NCBI GenBank assembly: GCA_049644265.1
Contig: JBARRO010000202.1
Coordinates: forward strand, 1-29,710
Length of the DNA: 29,710 nt
Source of the DNA: JBARRO01 sp049644265
GTDB taxonomy: Bacteria > Bacteroidota > Ignavibacteria > UBA10030
Direction: 5' to 3'
The position numbers and the translations under genes were made by a program. Under the pieces are notes generated by a model. It saw only the letters and a program-made list of their open reading frames with translations, ran no database searches and was not told where the DNA came from. Numbering within the stretch: the stretch's first letter is position 1; each line of letters begins with the position of its first letter. This document shows, piece after piece, positions 1-9,128 of this stretch.

Positions 1-765
1 GATCTGAACACGACGAAAATCCGGCAGAGCGGGTTTGATTTCTCAATTTTTCGGGGAAAAGACCTGAATCTGGGGGTCGAATTCACCGGGACGAGCAACG
101 TCGCCAGCTCGATCTTCAGTGCGACAGCCAAGCCGGCAGGCAGCAAAGTTGCGGTGGACATCAAAGCTGCGTTAAAGATATTCGAAAGCGAACAGTTCGG
201 GGAGGTTATTGCGAGGCCACAGGTCACGGTTCGCTCAGGATCACCCGGCCGCGTTCAGATCGGTCAGGATTTTTCGGTTAAGCAGAAGGATTTTTCCGGG
301 AATATCACGGACCAGTTCTTTAGCACGGGTACCATTCTCCTCGTGAAACCAAGGATTTTCACGGTTGGGAACCTTCAGTTCATCGATTTGAGTGTGAACG
401 TGGAGCGAAGCAACGTCACCCCGGGTGAAGTGAGCACTATCATCAACAAAACAAATGCCACGAGCTCTCTGACGCTTCTGAACGGAGAAGAATCGTATGT
501 GGGAGGCCTGTACACGAACGAGGAAAGCACCGTTCGCGAGGGAATACCGCTCTTGAAGGACCTGCCCTGGTGGTTCTTCGGACTTCGGTACCTGTTTGGA
601 TATGACGCAAAGACCGTTACACGGAAAGAATTACTGGTCATCATCAAGGCGGAGCTTGTCCCCTTAGTAGAGGATCGGGCGGCCCAGAAGGTGGCACGTG
701 ATGTGCAACAAGACAAGTTAAAGGAAATCCGTCAAGATTTCGAAAGAAGGACGAAAAAGAACTAG
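1..765 (+). CDS. Secretin (GspD/PilQ family), C-terminal part, 5' end outside the window
   Basis: The frame is open from base 1 to the TAG at 763-765, so this is the last ~254 residues of a larger protein. The segment around IARPQVTV, the glycine-rich stretch after it, the beta-rich FIDLSVNVERS region and the late motif GIPLLKDLPWWFFGLRYLFG match the conserved core of the bacterial type II/III secretin domain, which forms the outer-membrane ring of type II secretion, type IV pilus or related machines. The family motif is usually of the form vPlLgdiPllG-lF, here with WW replacing part of it. The protein ends in a highly charged tail of about 30 residues (Lys, Arg, Glu, Asp rich). The N-domains that would separate GspD from PilQ are missing, so the system cannot be named. 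It is followed after 36 bases by a giant lipoprotein on the same strand, probably co-transcribed. Confidence 0.85.
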   Translation, partial: DLNTTKIRQSGFDFSIFRGKDLNLGVEFTGTSNVASSIFSATAKPAGSKVAVDIKAALKIFESEQFGEVIARPQVTVRSGSPGRVQIGQDFSVKQKDFSGNITDQFFSTGTILLVKPRIFTVGNLQFIDLSVNVERSNVTPGEVSTIINKTNATSSLTLLNGEESYVGGLYTNEESTVREGIPLLKDLPWWFFGLRYLFGYDAKTVTRKELLVIIKAELVPLVEDRAAQKVARDVQQDKLKEIRQDFERRTKKN

Positions 766-801
766 TAATCTTTAGAACACGGAATGTGTTTGGGAGGTGC
801 T

Positions 802-3800
802 ATGAACGTTCGCACGATTTGCGCATGGGTTACCATCGCCGTTTTGTCCTTGTACTTGGGATGTCAGAATCCTGTCGCCGAGCAACCCGGTGGAGGAACA
901 AACACTGTCGCAACGCGCGTGACGGGATTTGTCGATCGGAATGACACGGGACAAAAAGTCCCGGGGGTCATTGTTCAGGACATCGGCGGCTTGGCAAAAG
1001 ACACCACGAAAGCGAACGGAAGCTTCAGCTTGACCTATCAGGTTCCCGACCCTTCACTCGTCCTTCGCATCTATCCGACTTACCCAGCCGGTGGTTTCAA
1101 GTATGATACCTCGAGGTTCACATTGCGTCAGGGAGTTGACACCTCGATTAGCCTGACTCTCAAAGCAGACAGCACAAGTCCTCCGACCAGTCCGTCTTCC
1201 GGGAAACCTGCCAACATCGTTCTTAAGACCGCGAGTGAAACGAACATCGGTATTCGAGGCGCCGGTCTGAATGAATCCTCCCTCCTCACGTTTGAAGTCA
1301 GGGATTCTGTCGGCAATCCGGTTATCGGCACGAGCAGAGTGACGGTCTATTTCTCCATTCTCGGGGGACCCGGAGGCGGGGAGTACGTATTTCCAGCCTC
1401 GGCGGTCACCGACGCATCCGGGAAAGTCTCCACCCGCGTCACAAGCGGTACTAAGCCGGGAGTGTTGCAGGTGAATGCAACGGCACAAGCCGATTCGCTC
1501 AGCCCAACCATCAAGTCGAGCCCTGTACGCCTGACGATTTCAGGTGGACTCCCTGACGCCAATCATTTTTCGATCAACACAGACAAGGTTAATATTCCGG
1601 GTGGAATTTTCGACAACGTTCGGGCAAAGATAGGAGTTATCCTTGGCGACAAGTTTGGGAACCCGGTTCCCCCATTGACAGCTGTGTACTTCTCATCGAC
1701 AGGCGGCATCATCCAGTCAACCGGGTTTACGGACAAAGATGGTCTGGCGAGTGTTGACCTCATCAGCGCGGCACCAAGGCCTGCTATTGTGACCGTGACA
1801 GCGCGGACGGTGGGAGATACATCCACCAGCAAGGCGGATAGTGTTGTTTCCCGATCGATCATCATACTTTTCTCGCGGGATACTCGTTTCGTTCCTCCAA
1901 GCGCTCAGATTATCGTTCCTGACAGCGGCGAGACTCCGTTTTCGTTTAGGGTTTCCGACCTGAACGGCTATCCGCTCGTGGCGGGGTCATCAATCACCAC
2001 GACGGTGTCAGGAAATGGGTCAGCAGGGGTGAAGCTCGAAGGGGATGCGCAAAGGACAATGCCCGACACCAAGGATACGACACAGACCTTTTTTATTTTG
2101 AAGGCGGTCAAGAGTTCCAGGGGAGGTTCTTCCGGATTCATCACCTTCACGGTGACCATTAAGAGTACAAATGGAGACCTCACGCAACAATTTGCCGGCT
2201 ATGTGACTCCTGGCGGCGGCACCGCCAGCGGAGGTTTAGGTACACCATCGAGTATTGAAGCTGTAGGGTTCGCGCCAACCACTCTCTCAGTTCGAGGAAC
2301 CGGACAAAGAGAAACTGCCACGATCACGTTTGTTGTGAAGGACTCGACCGGCAACCCGGTTGCGAATCCTCTCGATCCGACAAAGAAGGTGGCTGTTGCA
2401 TTTTCCATTTCGCCCTCTACTGGTGGCGCATTTGTATTTCCTGTGACGGATTCGACGAACAACAATGGACAAGTCGCAACAACGTTTAACTCCGGAACGG
2501 TTTCGGGAGTCTACCAGGTGACAGCACAAACGTTTGTGGCTGGACGGGGGATTGTTTCCTCCTCGCCTGTTAAGATCACAGTCGGTGGAGGATTGCCTGA
2601 TTCAAACGCGATCACAGTCAGTCTTTCGAAAGTAAACATGCCCGGTCTCGTGAAGTTCGGACAATTAGGGACCGTGACCGTTCAGGTCGGAGACAAATTC
2701 GGTAATCCGGTGCAATCCGGAACCGCACTCTCATTCAGTACGACTGGTGGCCTGATTCAATTGGCTGCTTCAACGAGCGAAGCTGGGCAAGCGTCTGCCC
2801 AACTCAGTGGTGGCGCGCCATACCCGCCGAACGGCCTCGGCCTTGCGACGGTGCAAACGCTCGGTGAAAACGGCGTGCAAATCCGGAAACAAGTACCGTT
2901 CCTCTTTACCGGAGCACCGAGAATCAACATTTCTCCAAGTTATGCAGGATTTCAGATTCCCGATAGCGGATCGTTCCCATTCAACTTCAACGTTCGCGAC
3001 GCAAACAACAATCCACTTTCAAGCGGCACAACGATAACGGTTTCATTATCGGGTCCGGCGTCACCGGATCTCCAGTTGTCGGGAGATGTGAGTCGAACCA
3101 TGCCCGACACACAAGACACAACATTAACGAACTTCAAGGTGACGATCCTGGATTCAAAGAGGGCAGGATTGGCGGGAAAAGTAGATGTCACGATTACGGT
3201 AAGCGGTGAGAACGGAACAGCATCGACGACATTTTCGGGGGACTTGCTTGCTGCCGGCGTTAACCCTGGAGGTTTCTCCGGCGGAAATCCATCGAGCATT
3301 CAGCTTGTAGGCATCTCAAACTCGAACATTTCTGTCCGTGGAACCGGCGCAACAGAAACATCCACGTTGTCTTTCCAGGTGAAAGACTCCTTGGGTAATC
3401 CTATCCCGAGCTCCAAGCAGGTCACGGTGAATTTTTCGATTGTTGGTGGACCCGGCGGCGGCGAGTTCGTGTTTCCTGCTTCGATGGTGACGGACGTGAA
3501 TGGACGTATTAGCACGACGGTCAATTCCGGAACGAAATCCGGAGTCCTGCAAATCGTCGATACAATCTATGCGCCGGGAAGGGTTATCACATCCTCTCCA
3601 ACTCAAATTACGATCTCAGGCGGATTGCCCGATTCGAACAGGATCACAACGACAATCACAAGATTCAACCTGCCCGGAATTGTGAAGTCGGGAACGTTGG
3701 CGACGATCTCAGTTCAGACGGGAGATAAGTTCGGTAATCCCGCACAACCTTCGGCGTGCTATTTCAGCACGACCGGCGGCATCATCACGGCCTCCGCGAC

Positions 3801-6800
3801 GACGGACGCCAGCGGACACGCGTCTGTTTCATTGAGCGGTGGCAATTCGATTCCAGCCGGCGGACGTGGCGTGGTCACCATGCAAACTCATGGTGAGAAC
3901 GGAATAACAATCCAAAAACAGATCCCGTTTCTCTTCACGGGCGCGCCGCTGATTTTCACACCAGCAAGCGGATTCCAGATTGCTGATAGTGGCAACTATG
4001 CATTCAATTTCAAGGTTGCGGACCTCAACGGAAATCCACTTGCGAGCGGTAACACGGTCACCGTCTCGCTTTCGGGAGCATCGAATGAGCTTCAGCTGAG
4101 CGGCGATGCGACACGCACGATGCCGGACACGCAAGATACAACCCTGACGAATTTTTCGGTGGTTGTGACGGACACAAAGAAAGGTGGCGCTTCCGGACAG
4201 GTGACAGTTACGGTTTCGGTCACCGGCGACAATGGCACAGCATCGCAATCATTCACCGGCACGTTGCTGGCAAGCGGCGTGAGTCCGGGTGGTGCAGGTG
4301 GCGGGTATGCGTCGAGCATCTCGTTAGTCTCCCCACCCAGCCCGTCAGTGATATCAGTTCAGGGAACGGGCGCAAATGAGACATCAACATTGACGTTCCA
4401 GGTAAAAGATTCCGTGGGGAATCCCATCACGCAGCAACGCCAGGTTACTGTTCGTTTCGCACTACAAGGAGGTCCCGGAGGTGGTGAGTTCTTATTCCCA
4501 ACAAGCTCTGTAACTGATGCGAACGGATTGGTCCGGACGACGCTGAATGCCGGCACGAAAGCTGGAGTCATTCAGGTTATCGACAGCATAACGGTAGGAA
4601 CGAAAATCATTATCTCCTCTCCCGTCAACCTCACGATTGCAGGCGGATTACCGGACCAGAATCACTTTACAGTCTGGGCGGATAAAGCAAACTATCCAGG
4701 ACTGGTAGCACAAGGTGGTGTGATTGGAAGGGTGAATGTTCAGGCGGGTGATTTGTATGGCAATCCGTCCCAACCCTCGTCAGTCTATTTCACGACCACG
4801 GGTGGCAACATCGATGCAACGATGACGACCAACTTGACGGGAAGCGGCTCGGTCAATCTGTACGGCGGCAACCCCGCCCCGATTGGCGGCATCGATACGA
4901 TAACGGTTTCAACAGCCGGTGTAGGCGGAGCCACGGTCAGCAGAAAGGTGAACGTGCTCTTCTCGGGGCCTCCGGTTATCACAGTCCCGCCAAGCGGCTT
5001 CCAGGTTCCGGACAGTGGAGGCTACACATTCTCATTCAAAGTGGCCGATGTCAACAACAATCCTCTGTCCTTGGGCAATGTTATTAATGTTGGGTTGTCA
5101 GGAGCAGCGGCAAGCGACGAAGTCTTGAGTGGCGATCTCAGCCGAACGACAATAGACACGAAGGACACTTCTCTGACCAATTTCTCCGTGACAATTCGAG
5201 ATACAAGAAGAGAAGGATTGTCTGGAACGCTTACGGTGACAATTGAGGTCAACGGGCCGAACGGGACAGCCGCCCGTTCCTTCTCCGGTACGCTTGTAGC
5301 AAGTGGATCAGCTTCCACAAGTCCGTCTGGCGGCTATGCGTCGGCGATTCAATTGTTCAGCTCTCCCAGTGCTCAGACAATTTCAGTGAGGGGAACCGGG
5401 TCAACAGAATCTTCCACGCTCACGTTCGTGGTCAAGGATTCGCTCGGGAATCCGATCACGGAAGCTCGTCAGGTTACGCTCAACTTCTCGATCCTTGGAG
5501 GACCGAATGGCGGGGAATACGTGTTCCCGGCGAGTGTCACCACGGATGCGAGTGGGCATGCGACGACAACGTTGACTTCAGGGACGAAATCAGGAGTTCT
5601 GCAGCTGGTTGCTACAACGGTTGTTAACGGGCGGACCATCACTTCGGCCCCCGTTCCACTGACGATTGCGAGCGGCCTGCCTGATTTGGCACACTTTACG
5701 ATTTCGTCAAGCGTGGCCAACTGGCCGGGAATTGTGGCTGAGGGATCCGAACTGGGTCGAGTCTTCGCACAGGTAGGCGACATGTATGGAAATCCTGTCC
5801 AGCCCAACACCGCGGTGTACTTCACAACCAATGCCGGTATTATTGAACATTCGGGCTTTACGGATGCGACAGGCCACGCCCTTAACACTGCACGTCAACT
5901 GGGGGTAAGAGTGTACGGTGGCAGCCCATTCCCGCCGCAAGGGATCGACACAATCACTGCGTCTACAGTCGGTCCAAGCGGAGTCACTGTCTCAAAGTTT
6001 GTGACGGTCGTTTTTTCTGGTGCTCCGGTCGTTTACGTACCCACTCTAGATCCGAATGACACTCTTCCGGCAATCAACGCCGACGGATTTGTCGATCTAG
6101 GTTATGCTATTGCGGATGCAAACTCAAATCCTTTGGCGGCTGGGAACTTGATTACCGTGGGCGCTTCCGGTGAGGCGGCATCAAAGTTGAGTTTGAGCGG
6201 GAATATTTCTGTGGTTACGGCAGACTCCAAGACCAAGATAATCGGGGCACCGTATACGGTCCGAATTACGAACAATGTAACAAGCGGTGGTACTGGAGGA
6301 GCGTTTGTGATCACGATCTCGGTAAGTGGTCCCAACGGTATTCAGTCGAGGAATATTTATGGAAAGCTGCTTGCACCCGCCGCGGTCGTACCCCCCTCAC
6401 CGACGGCTCGAGCACCTGCCCAGATTGCATTCCTTAGTCTATCGACATCTAATCTCTTCGTTGCCGGAGTCGGTGGTACAGAGAACGCTGTCATTGCTTA
6501 CCAGGTGAACGATTCTCTTGGGCAGCCGATTGACAAGTCCTTGAGGACATACGCAACGTTTACGACGAACTTCTACCCGAACTCATTGGTCTTCGGAGGA
6601 TCAGCCCCGACGCTGATTCCGAACGCTGACAGTACAAATGACCAAGGCCAGCTCCATGTTTCAGTTGTGAGCGGCACCCAGGCAGGAGTTCTGCAAGTTG
6701 TTGCCCGGATACAGCTGGGCGGAGGCGTGACCATTACTTCGCAACCGGTCAGAATCTCAGTACATGCTGGGTTTGCAGACCGCGGCCATTTCACCCTGAG

Positions 6801-7545
6801 ACCGCAACGGTATGTTTTCCCGGGATTTGAAGCCCTGAACACGGTCACCTTTACGGCAGCAATTGGTGACACGTTCAGCAATCCGGTTGCGCAGGGGACG
6901 GATGTTTACTTCCATACGCAGGCCGGAGTCATCACTACAGGCGCAACGACCGACGTAAATGGGTTTGTCAGCAGCACCTTGTATACTCTTAATCCAATGC
7001 CTGATGCAGGTGGCTCCGCGCTGGCAGGAAGACCAACCTTTGACGCATCTGCGGGAGCAGGTAACGGTCGACCCGGATACCAGTGGGTCTATGCGCAGAC
7101 AAAAGGCAACTTCAATACCTCGATCATCGACAGTATTCTCGTTGTCTGGACGAAGGCTCCAATAACCGTGACCGGGATCTCTGGAGCTACGGTTGTTAGC
7201 ATTCCCACGGGTGGGACGTCTGCTCCAATTGCGTTCACGGTGAAGGATGGAAATGGCAATCCACTTCCCGACGGGACGACAATCAGCGTGTCCTTTGTGC
7301 TACCACAAACATCAACTCAGTTGGCCTTTAACGCGACCGGAGACTTCACGTCCCAGAATCCTGCGACCATACCGAATGCAGGTTATGCCAGGTTCCCGGG
7401 CGCTGGGGTCACTGACTTTTCGATTAGTTTCACCGATGTGTCGAATCCGGCGGCGCCGACTACTATATCGATCGGAATTGTTATCACGATTAACGCCCCG
7501 GGCATTGGGACGAAGCAAGTCTCCTTCACCGGCGACATCAACTGA
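802..7545 (+). CDS. Giant multi-Ig-like-domain lipoprotein (about 2247 aa)
   Basis: I prefer the ATG at 802 over the ATG at 784, because a GGAGG lies at 793-797 and the protein then starts with a compact lipoprotein signal: MNVRT, a hydrophobic stretch, and the lipobox LYLGC. After the Cys comes a Pro/Gly/Thr linker and a carboxypeptidase-regulatory-like beta domain (about residues 30-115, with VTGFVDRNDTGQKVPGV). The rest is six composite units of ~345 residues, each of three Ig-like sub-domains. Sub-domain A carries VRGTG, VKDSLGNP, GGPGGGE-VFPAS and SGTKSGVLQ. Sub-domain B carries GDKFGNP and STTGG. Sub-domain C carries GFQIPDSG and RTMPDTQDTT. The A and B cores resemble invasin/intimin-type (Big_1) domains. 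Such proteins are usually surface-anchored adhesins or structural filaments. No enzyme domain is seen. It ends with an Ig-like domain, without a recognisable sorting domain. Function is unknown; a link to the upstream secretin is inferred from position only. Confidence 0.9.
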   Translation: MNVRTICAWVTIAVLSLYLGCQNPVAEQPGGGTNTVATRVTGFVDRNDTGQKVPGVIVQDIGGLAKDTTKANGSFSLTYQVPDPSLVLRIYPTYPAGGFKYDTSRFTLRQGVDTSISLTLKADSTSPPTSPSSGKPANIVLKTASETNIGIRGAGLNESSLLTFEVRDSVGNPVIGTSRVTVYFSILGGPGGGEYVFPASAVTDASGKVSTRVTSGTKPGVLQVNATAQADSLSPTIKSSPVRLTISGGLPDANHFSINTDKVNIPGGIFDNVRAKIGVILGDKFGNPVPPLTAVYFSSTGGIIQSTGFTDKDGLASVDLISAAPRPAIVTVTARTVGDTSTSKADSVVSRSIIILFSRDTRFVPPSAQIIVPDSGETPFSFRVSDLNGYPLVAGSSITTTVSGNGSAGVKLEGDAQRTMPDTKDTTQTFFILKAVKSSRGGSSGFITFTVTIKSTNGDLTQQFAGYVTPGGGTASGGLGTPSSIEAVGFAPTTLSVRGTGQRETATITFVVKDSTGNPVANPLDPTKKVAVAFSISPSTGGAFVFPVTDSTNNNGQVATTFNSGTVSGVYQVTAQTFVAGRGIVSSSPVKITVGGGLPDSNAITVSLSKVNMPGLVKFGQLGTVTVQVGDKFGNPVQSGTALSFSTTGGLIQLAASTSEAGQASAQLSGGAPYPPNGLGLATVQTLGENGVQIRKQVPFLFTGAPRINISPSYAGFQIPDSGSFPFNFNVRDANNNPLSSGTTITVSLSGPASPDLQLSGDVSRTMPDTQDTTLTNFKVTILDSKRAGLAGKVDVTITVSGENGTASTTFSGDLLAAGVNPGGFSGGNPSSIQLVGISNSNISVRGTGATETSTLSFQVKDSLGNPIPSSKQVTVNFSIVGGPGGGEFVFPASMVTDVNGRISTTVNSGTKSGVLQIVDTIYAPGRVITSSPTQITISGGLPDSNRITTTITRFNLPGIVKSGTLATISVQTGDKFGNPAQPSACYFSTTGGIITASATTDASGHASVSLSGGNSIPAGGRGVVTMQTHGENGITIQKQIPFLFTGAPLIFTPASGFQIADSGNYAFNFKVADLNGNPLASGNTVTVSLSGASNELQLSGDATRTMPDTQDTTLTNFSVVVTDTKKGGASGQVTVTVSVTGDNGTASQSFTGTLLASGVSPGGAGGGYASSISLVSPPSPSVISVQGTGANETSTLTFQVKDSVGNPITQQRQVTVRFALQGGPGGGEFLFPTSSVTDANGLVRTTLNAGTKAGVIQVIDSITVGTKIIISSPVNLTIAGGLPDQNHFTVWADKANYPGLVAQGGVIGRVNVQAGDLYGNPSQPSSVYFTTTGGNIDATMTTNLTGSGSVNLYGGNPAPIGGIDTITVSTAGVGGATVSRKVNVLFSGPPVITVPPSGFQVPDSGGYTFSFKVADVNNNPLSLGNVINVGLSGAAASDEVLSGDLSRTTIDTKDTSLTNFSVTIRDTRREGLSGTLTVTIEVNGPNGTAARSFSGTLVASGSASTSPSGGYASAIQLFSSPSAQTISVRGTGSTESSTLTFVVKDSLGNPITEARQVTLNFSILGGPNGGEYVFPASVTTDASGHATTTLTSGTKSGVLQLVATTVVNGRTITSAPVPLTIASGLPDLAHFTISSSVANWPGIVAEGSELGRVFAQVGDMYGNPVQPNTAVYFTTNAGIIEHSGFTDATGHALNTARQLGVRVYGGSPFPPQGIDTITASTVGPSGVTVSKFVTVVFSGAPVVYVPTLDPNDTLPAINADGFVDLGYAIADANSNPLAAGNLITVGASGEAASKLSLSGNISVVTADSKTKIIGAPYTVRITNNVTSGGTGGAFVITISVSGPNGIQSRNIYGKLLAPAAVVPPSPTARAPAQIAFLSLSTSNLFVAGVGGTENAVIAYQVNDSLGQPIDKSLRTYATFTTNFYPNSLVFGGSAPTLIPNADSTNDQGQLHVSVVSGTQAGVLQVVARIQLGGGVTITSQPVRISVHAGFADRGHFTLRPQRYVFPGFEALNTVTFTAAIGDTFSNPVAQGTDVYFHTQAGVITTGATTDVNGFVSSTLYTLNPMPDAGGSALAGRPTFDASAGAGNGRPGYQWVYAQTKGNFNTSIIDSILVVWTKAPITVTGISGATVVSIPTGGTSAPIAFTVKDGNGNPLPDGTTISVSFVLPQTSTQLAFNATGDFTSQNPATIPNAGYARFPGAGVTDFSISFTDVSNPAAPTTISIGIVITINAPGIGTKQVSFTGDIN
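1204..7542 (+). repeat. Six tandem composite Ig units inside the giant lipoprotein gene
   Basis: The anchor motif I-S-V-R-G-T-G (or a variant) recurs in frame at 1246, 2284, 3328, 4351, 5380 and 6454. Spacings are 1038, 1044, 1023, 1029 and 1074 bases, all multiples of three (341-358 codons). Each unit begins about 40 bases earlier with a P/A-S-S-I-like strand. Units 2-5 are the most alike. Units 1 and 6 are diverged: unit 1 lacks the full sub-domain C motif set, and unit 6 has V-A-G-V-G at the anchor and lacks RTMPDT. Similarity is clear in protein but only moderate in DNA, so the duplications look old and under selection for the fold. Confidence 0.88.
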
Positions 7546-7565
7546 TCGGTAAAGATAGGTTAGAC

Positions 7566-7605
7566 GAAGCCCTGACCCCGAAAGGAGGCCAGGGCTTCTT
7601 GTTTT
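7566..7605 (+). terminator. Rho-independent terminator after the Ig-lipoprotein gene
   Basis: The arms GAAGCCCTG (7566-7574) and CAGGGCTTC (7590-7598) pair perfectly. The stem extends inward by two more pairs past one A-C mismatch. It is followed by TTGTTTT. It lies 20 bases after the stop codon and separates the plus-strand gene from the converging hemL. There is no comparable T-run on the minus-strand side, so it mainly serves the plus strand. Confidence 0.85.
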
Positions 7606-7625
7606 GTGGGGTTTGACTTGTTTAG

Positions 7626-8921
7626 TTACAGTGCGCGGGCTTTTTGAAGCGCCTTGAAATTCGCCCGGACGGTCTTCGAAACGTCCTGATCTGAATGCGA
7701 GGCAGAAAGAAATGCTGCTTCGAACTGAGAGGGGGGAAGATAGACTCCTTGTTCGAGCATGGAATTGAAATATGCTGCAAACGCAGCCGTGTTGGAGGAT
7801 TTTGCAGTGGCGAAATTCTTCACGCGTTGATTCGTGAAAAAGAGAGTGAACATCGAACCCACCCTGTTCAACGTGTGGCTGAGTCCCAGGCGCTTGATAT
7901 TATCGCGAAATCCCGCTTCCAACGTCGCTGAACTCTTCTCCAGCTTCGTGTAAATTGACGGATTCTTCTTCAGAATTGTGAGCATTTCGTATCCTGCGGA
8001 CATCGCGAGAGGGTTTCCCGACAGCGTCCCGGCCTGGTACACCGGGCCCGCGGGCGCAACGAGCGACATGATATCCTTTCGACCGCCGTAGGCACCTACC
8101 GGCAACCCGCCGCCGATAATCTTTCCGAGAGTTGTCAGGTCCGGCTTAATGCCATAGAGTTCCTGTGCGCCCCCGAGAGCGACACGAAATCCGGTCATGA
8201 CTTCGTCAAAAATCAGGACGACGCTATGCCGGTCGCACAGTGAGCGCAGGCCGTCCAGAAATCCTTTTTCGGGGGGAACGCATCCCATATTCCCCACCAC
8301 CGGCTCAACAATCACCGCCGCAACCTGATTCTTCCATTGATTCATCAGTTCCTCGACCGACGGCAAGTTGTTGTATGTCGCAGTCAACGTTCCTCCGGCC
8401 ACGGCTGCAGGGACGCCGGGACTGTCCGGCACACCGAGCGTCATGGCCCCCGAACCTGCCTTGATCAGAAACGAATCTCCATGACCGTGATAGCATCCTT
8501 CGAACTTGATGATCTTCTCCCGGCCGGTAAATGCGCGGGCAAGCCGAACCGCGCTCATGGTCGCTTCGGTACCGGAATTCACCATCCTTACAACGTCAAT
8601 CGACGGGACACACTCCGTGATGAGCTCTGCCATCGCCACCTCCAGCTCCGTCGGTGCTCCGAAGCTCGTTCCGTGGTTTGCAGCCCGTTTCACGGCGCTC
8701 ACGATCTTTGGATGGGCATGGCCCAAAATCATCGGTCCCCACGAGCCGACATAATCGATAAACTTGTTTCCGTCAACATCCCAGATCAACGCCCCTTTTG
8801 CCTTCTTCACAAAGAGAGGTCCACGCCCGACGGATTTGAATGCGCGGACGGGAGAATTTACTCCCCCGGGAAGGAGCGTTTGCGCTTTCCTGAACAACGA
8901 ATCAGACTTCCTGGAATTCAT
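7626..8921 (-). CDS. hemL: Glutamate-1-semialdehyde 2,1-aminomutase
   Basis: A PLP-dependent class-III aminotransferase of 431 aa, the usual length. It converts glutamate-1-semialdehyde to 5-aminolevulinate, the last step of the C5 route into tetrapyrroles, in the cytosol. Visible signatures are the N-terminal LLPGGVNSPVRAF, the PLP-phosphate loop NSGTEATMSAVRLAR, the gating-loop motif GSGAMTLGVPDSPGVP, DEVMTGFR with the cofactor-binding Asp, and the Schiff-base lysine in TTLGKIIGGGLPVGAYGG (near residue 270). The ATG at 8921 has no clear Shine-Dalgarno sequence, but the N-terminus fits the family. The gene is last in a minus-strand series that includes hemB, with the SDR gene between them. 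A 207-base gap with CGAAT-type repeats precedes it, so it may have its own promoter. Confidence 0.96.
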   Translation of the reverse strand: MNSRKSDSLFRKAQTLLPGGVNSPVRAFKSVGRGPLFVKKAKGALIWDVDGNKFIDYVGSWGPMILGHAHPKIVSAVKRAANHGTSFGAPTELEVAMAELITECVPSIDVVRMVNSGTEATMSAVRLARAFTGREKIIKFEGCYHGHGDSFLIKAGSGAMTLGVPDSPGVPAAVAGGTLTATYNNLPSVEELMNQWKNQVAAVIVEPVVGNMGCVPPEKGFLDGLRSLCDRHSVVLIFDEVMTGFRVALGGAQELYGIKPDLTTLGKIIGGGLPVGAYGGRKDIMSLVAPAGPVYQAGTLSGNPLAMSAGYEMLTILKKNPSIYTKLEKSSATLEAGFRDNIKRLGLSHTLNRVGSMFTLFFTNQRVKNFATAKSSNTAAFAAYFNSMLEQGVYLPPSQFEAAFLSASHSDQDVSKTVRANFKALQKARAL

Positions 8922-9051
8922 GACAGTTCTGCGAATAAATAAAGGGTTTGTTCGTGAACACTCGAATCATTGGGGTCTTTGTAATCAACAAGAATACAAC
9001 GGATGGAAGAATCACGCGAATGTGTTTGGTTGTTATTGAGATCTCCTATTT

Positions 9052-9128
9052 GTGTCATTCGTATTATTCGGTTCGTATTTATGGTTACACGAATGCAACG
9101 AGCAAACGAATACTCCCATTCGTGGAAG
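9052..9128. repeat. Degenerate CGAAT/ATTCG short-repeat array with an inverted repeat
   Basis: The gap between hemL and the SDR gene is rich in the word CGAAT and its complement. CATTCGT occurs at 9056-9062, ACGAATG at 9089-9095 and CATTCGTG at 9117-9124, with further ATTCG or TTCGT copies between. CACGAATG (9088-9095) and CATTCGTG (9117-9124) form an 8-bp inverted repeat with a 21-base loop. The array begins only a few bases after the stop codon (9129-9131) of the minus-strand SDR gene. There is no good U-tract, so I do not call it a terminator. Weaker copies occur up to about 8930. Confidence 0.55.
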
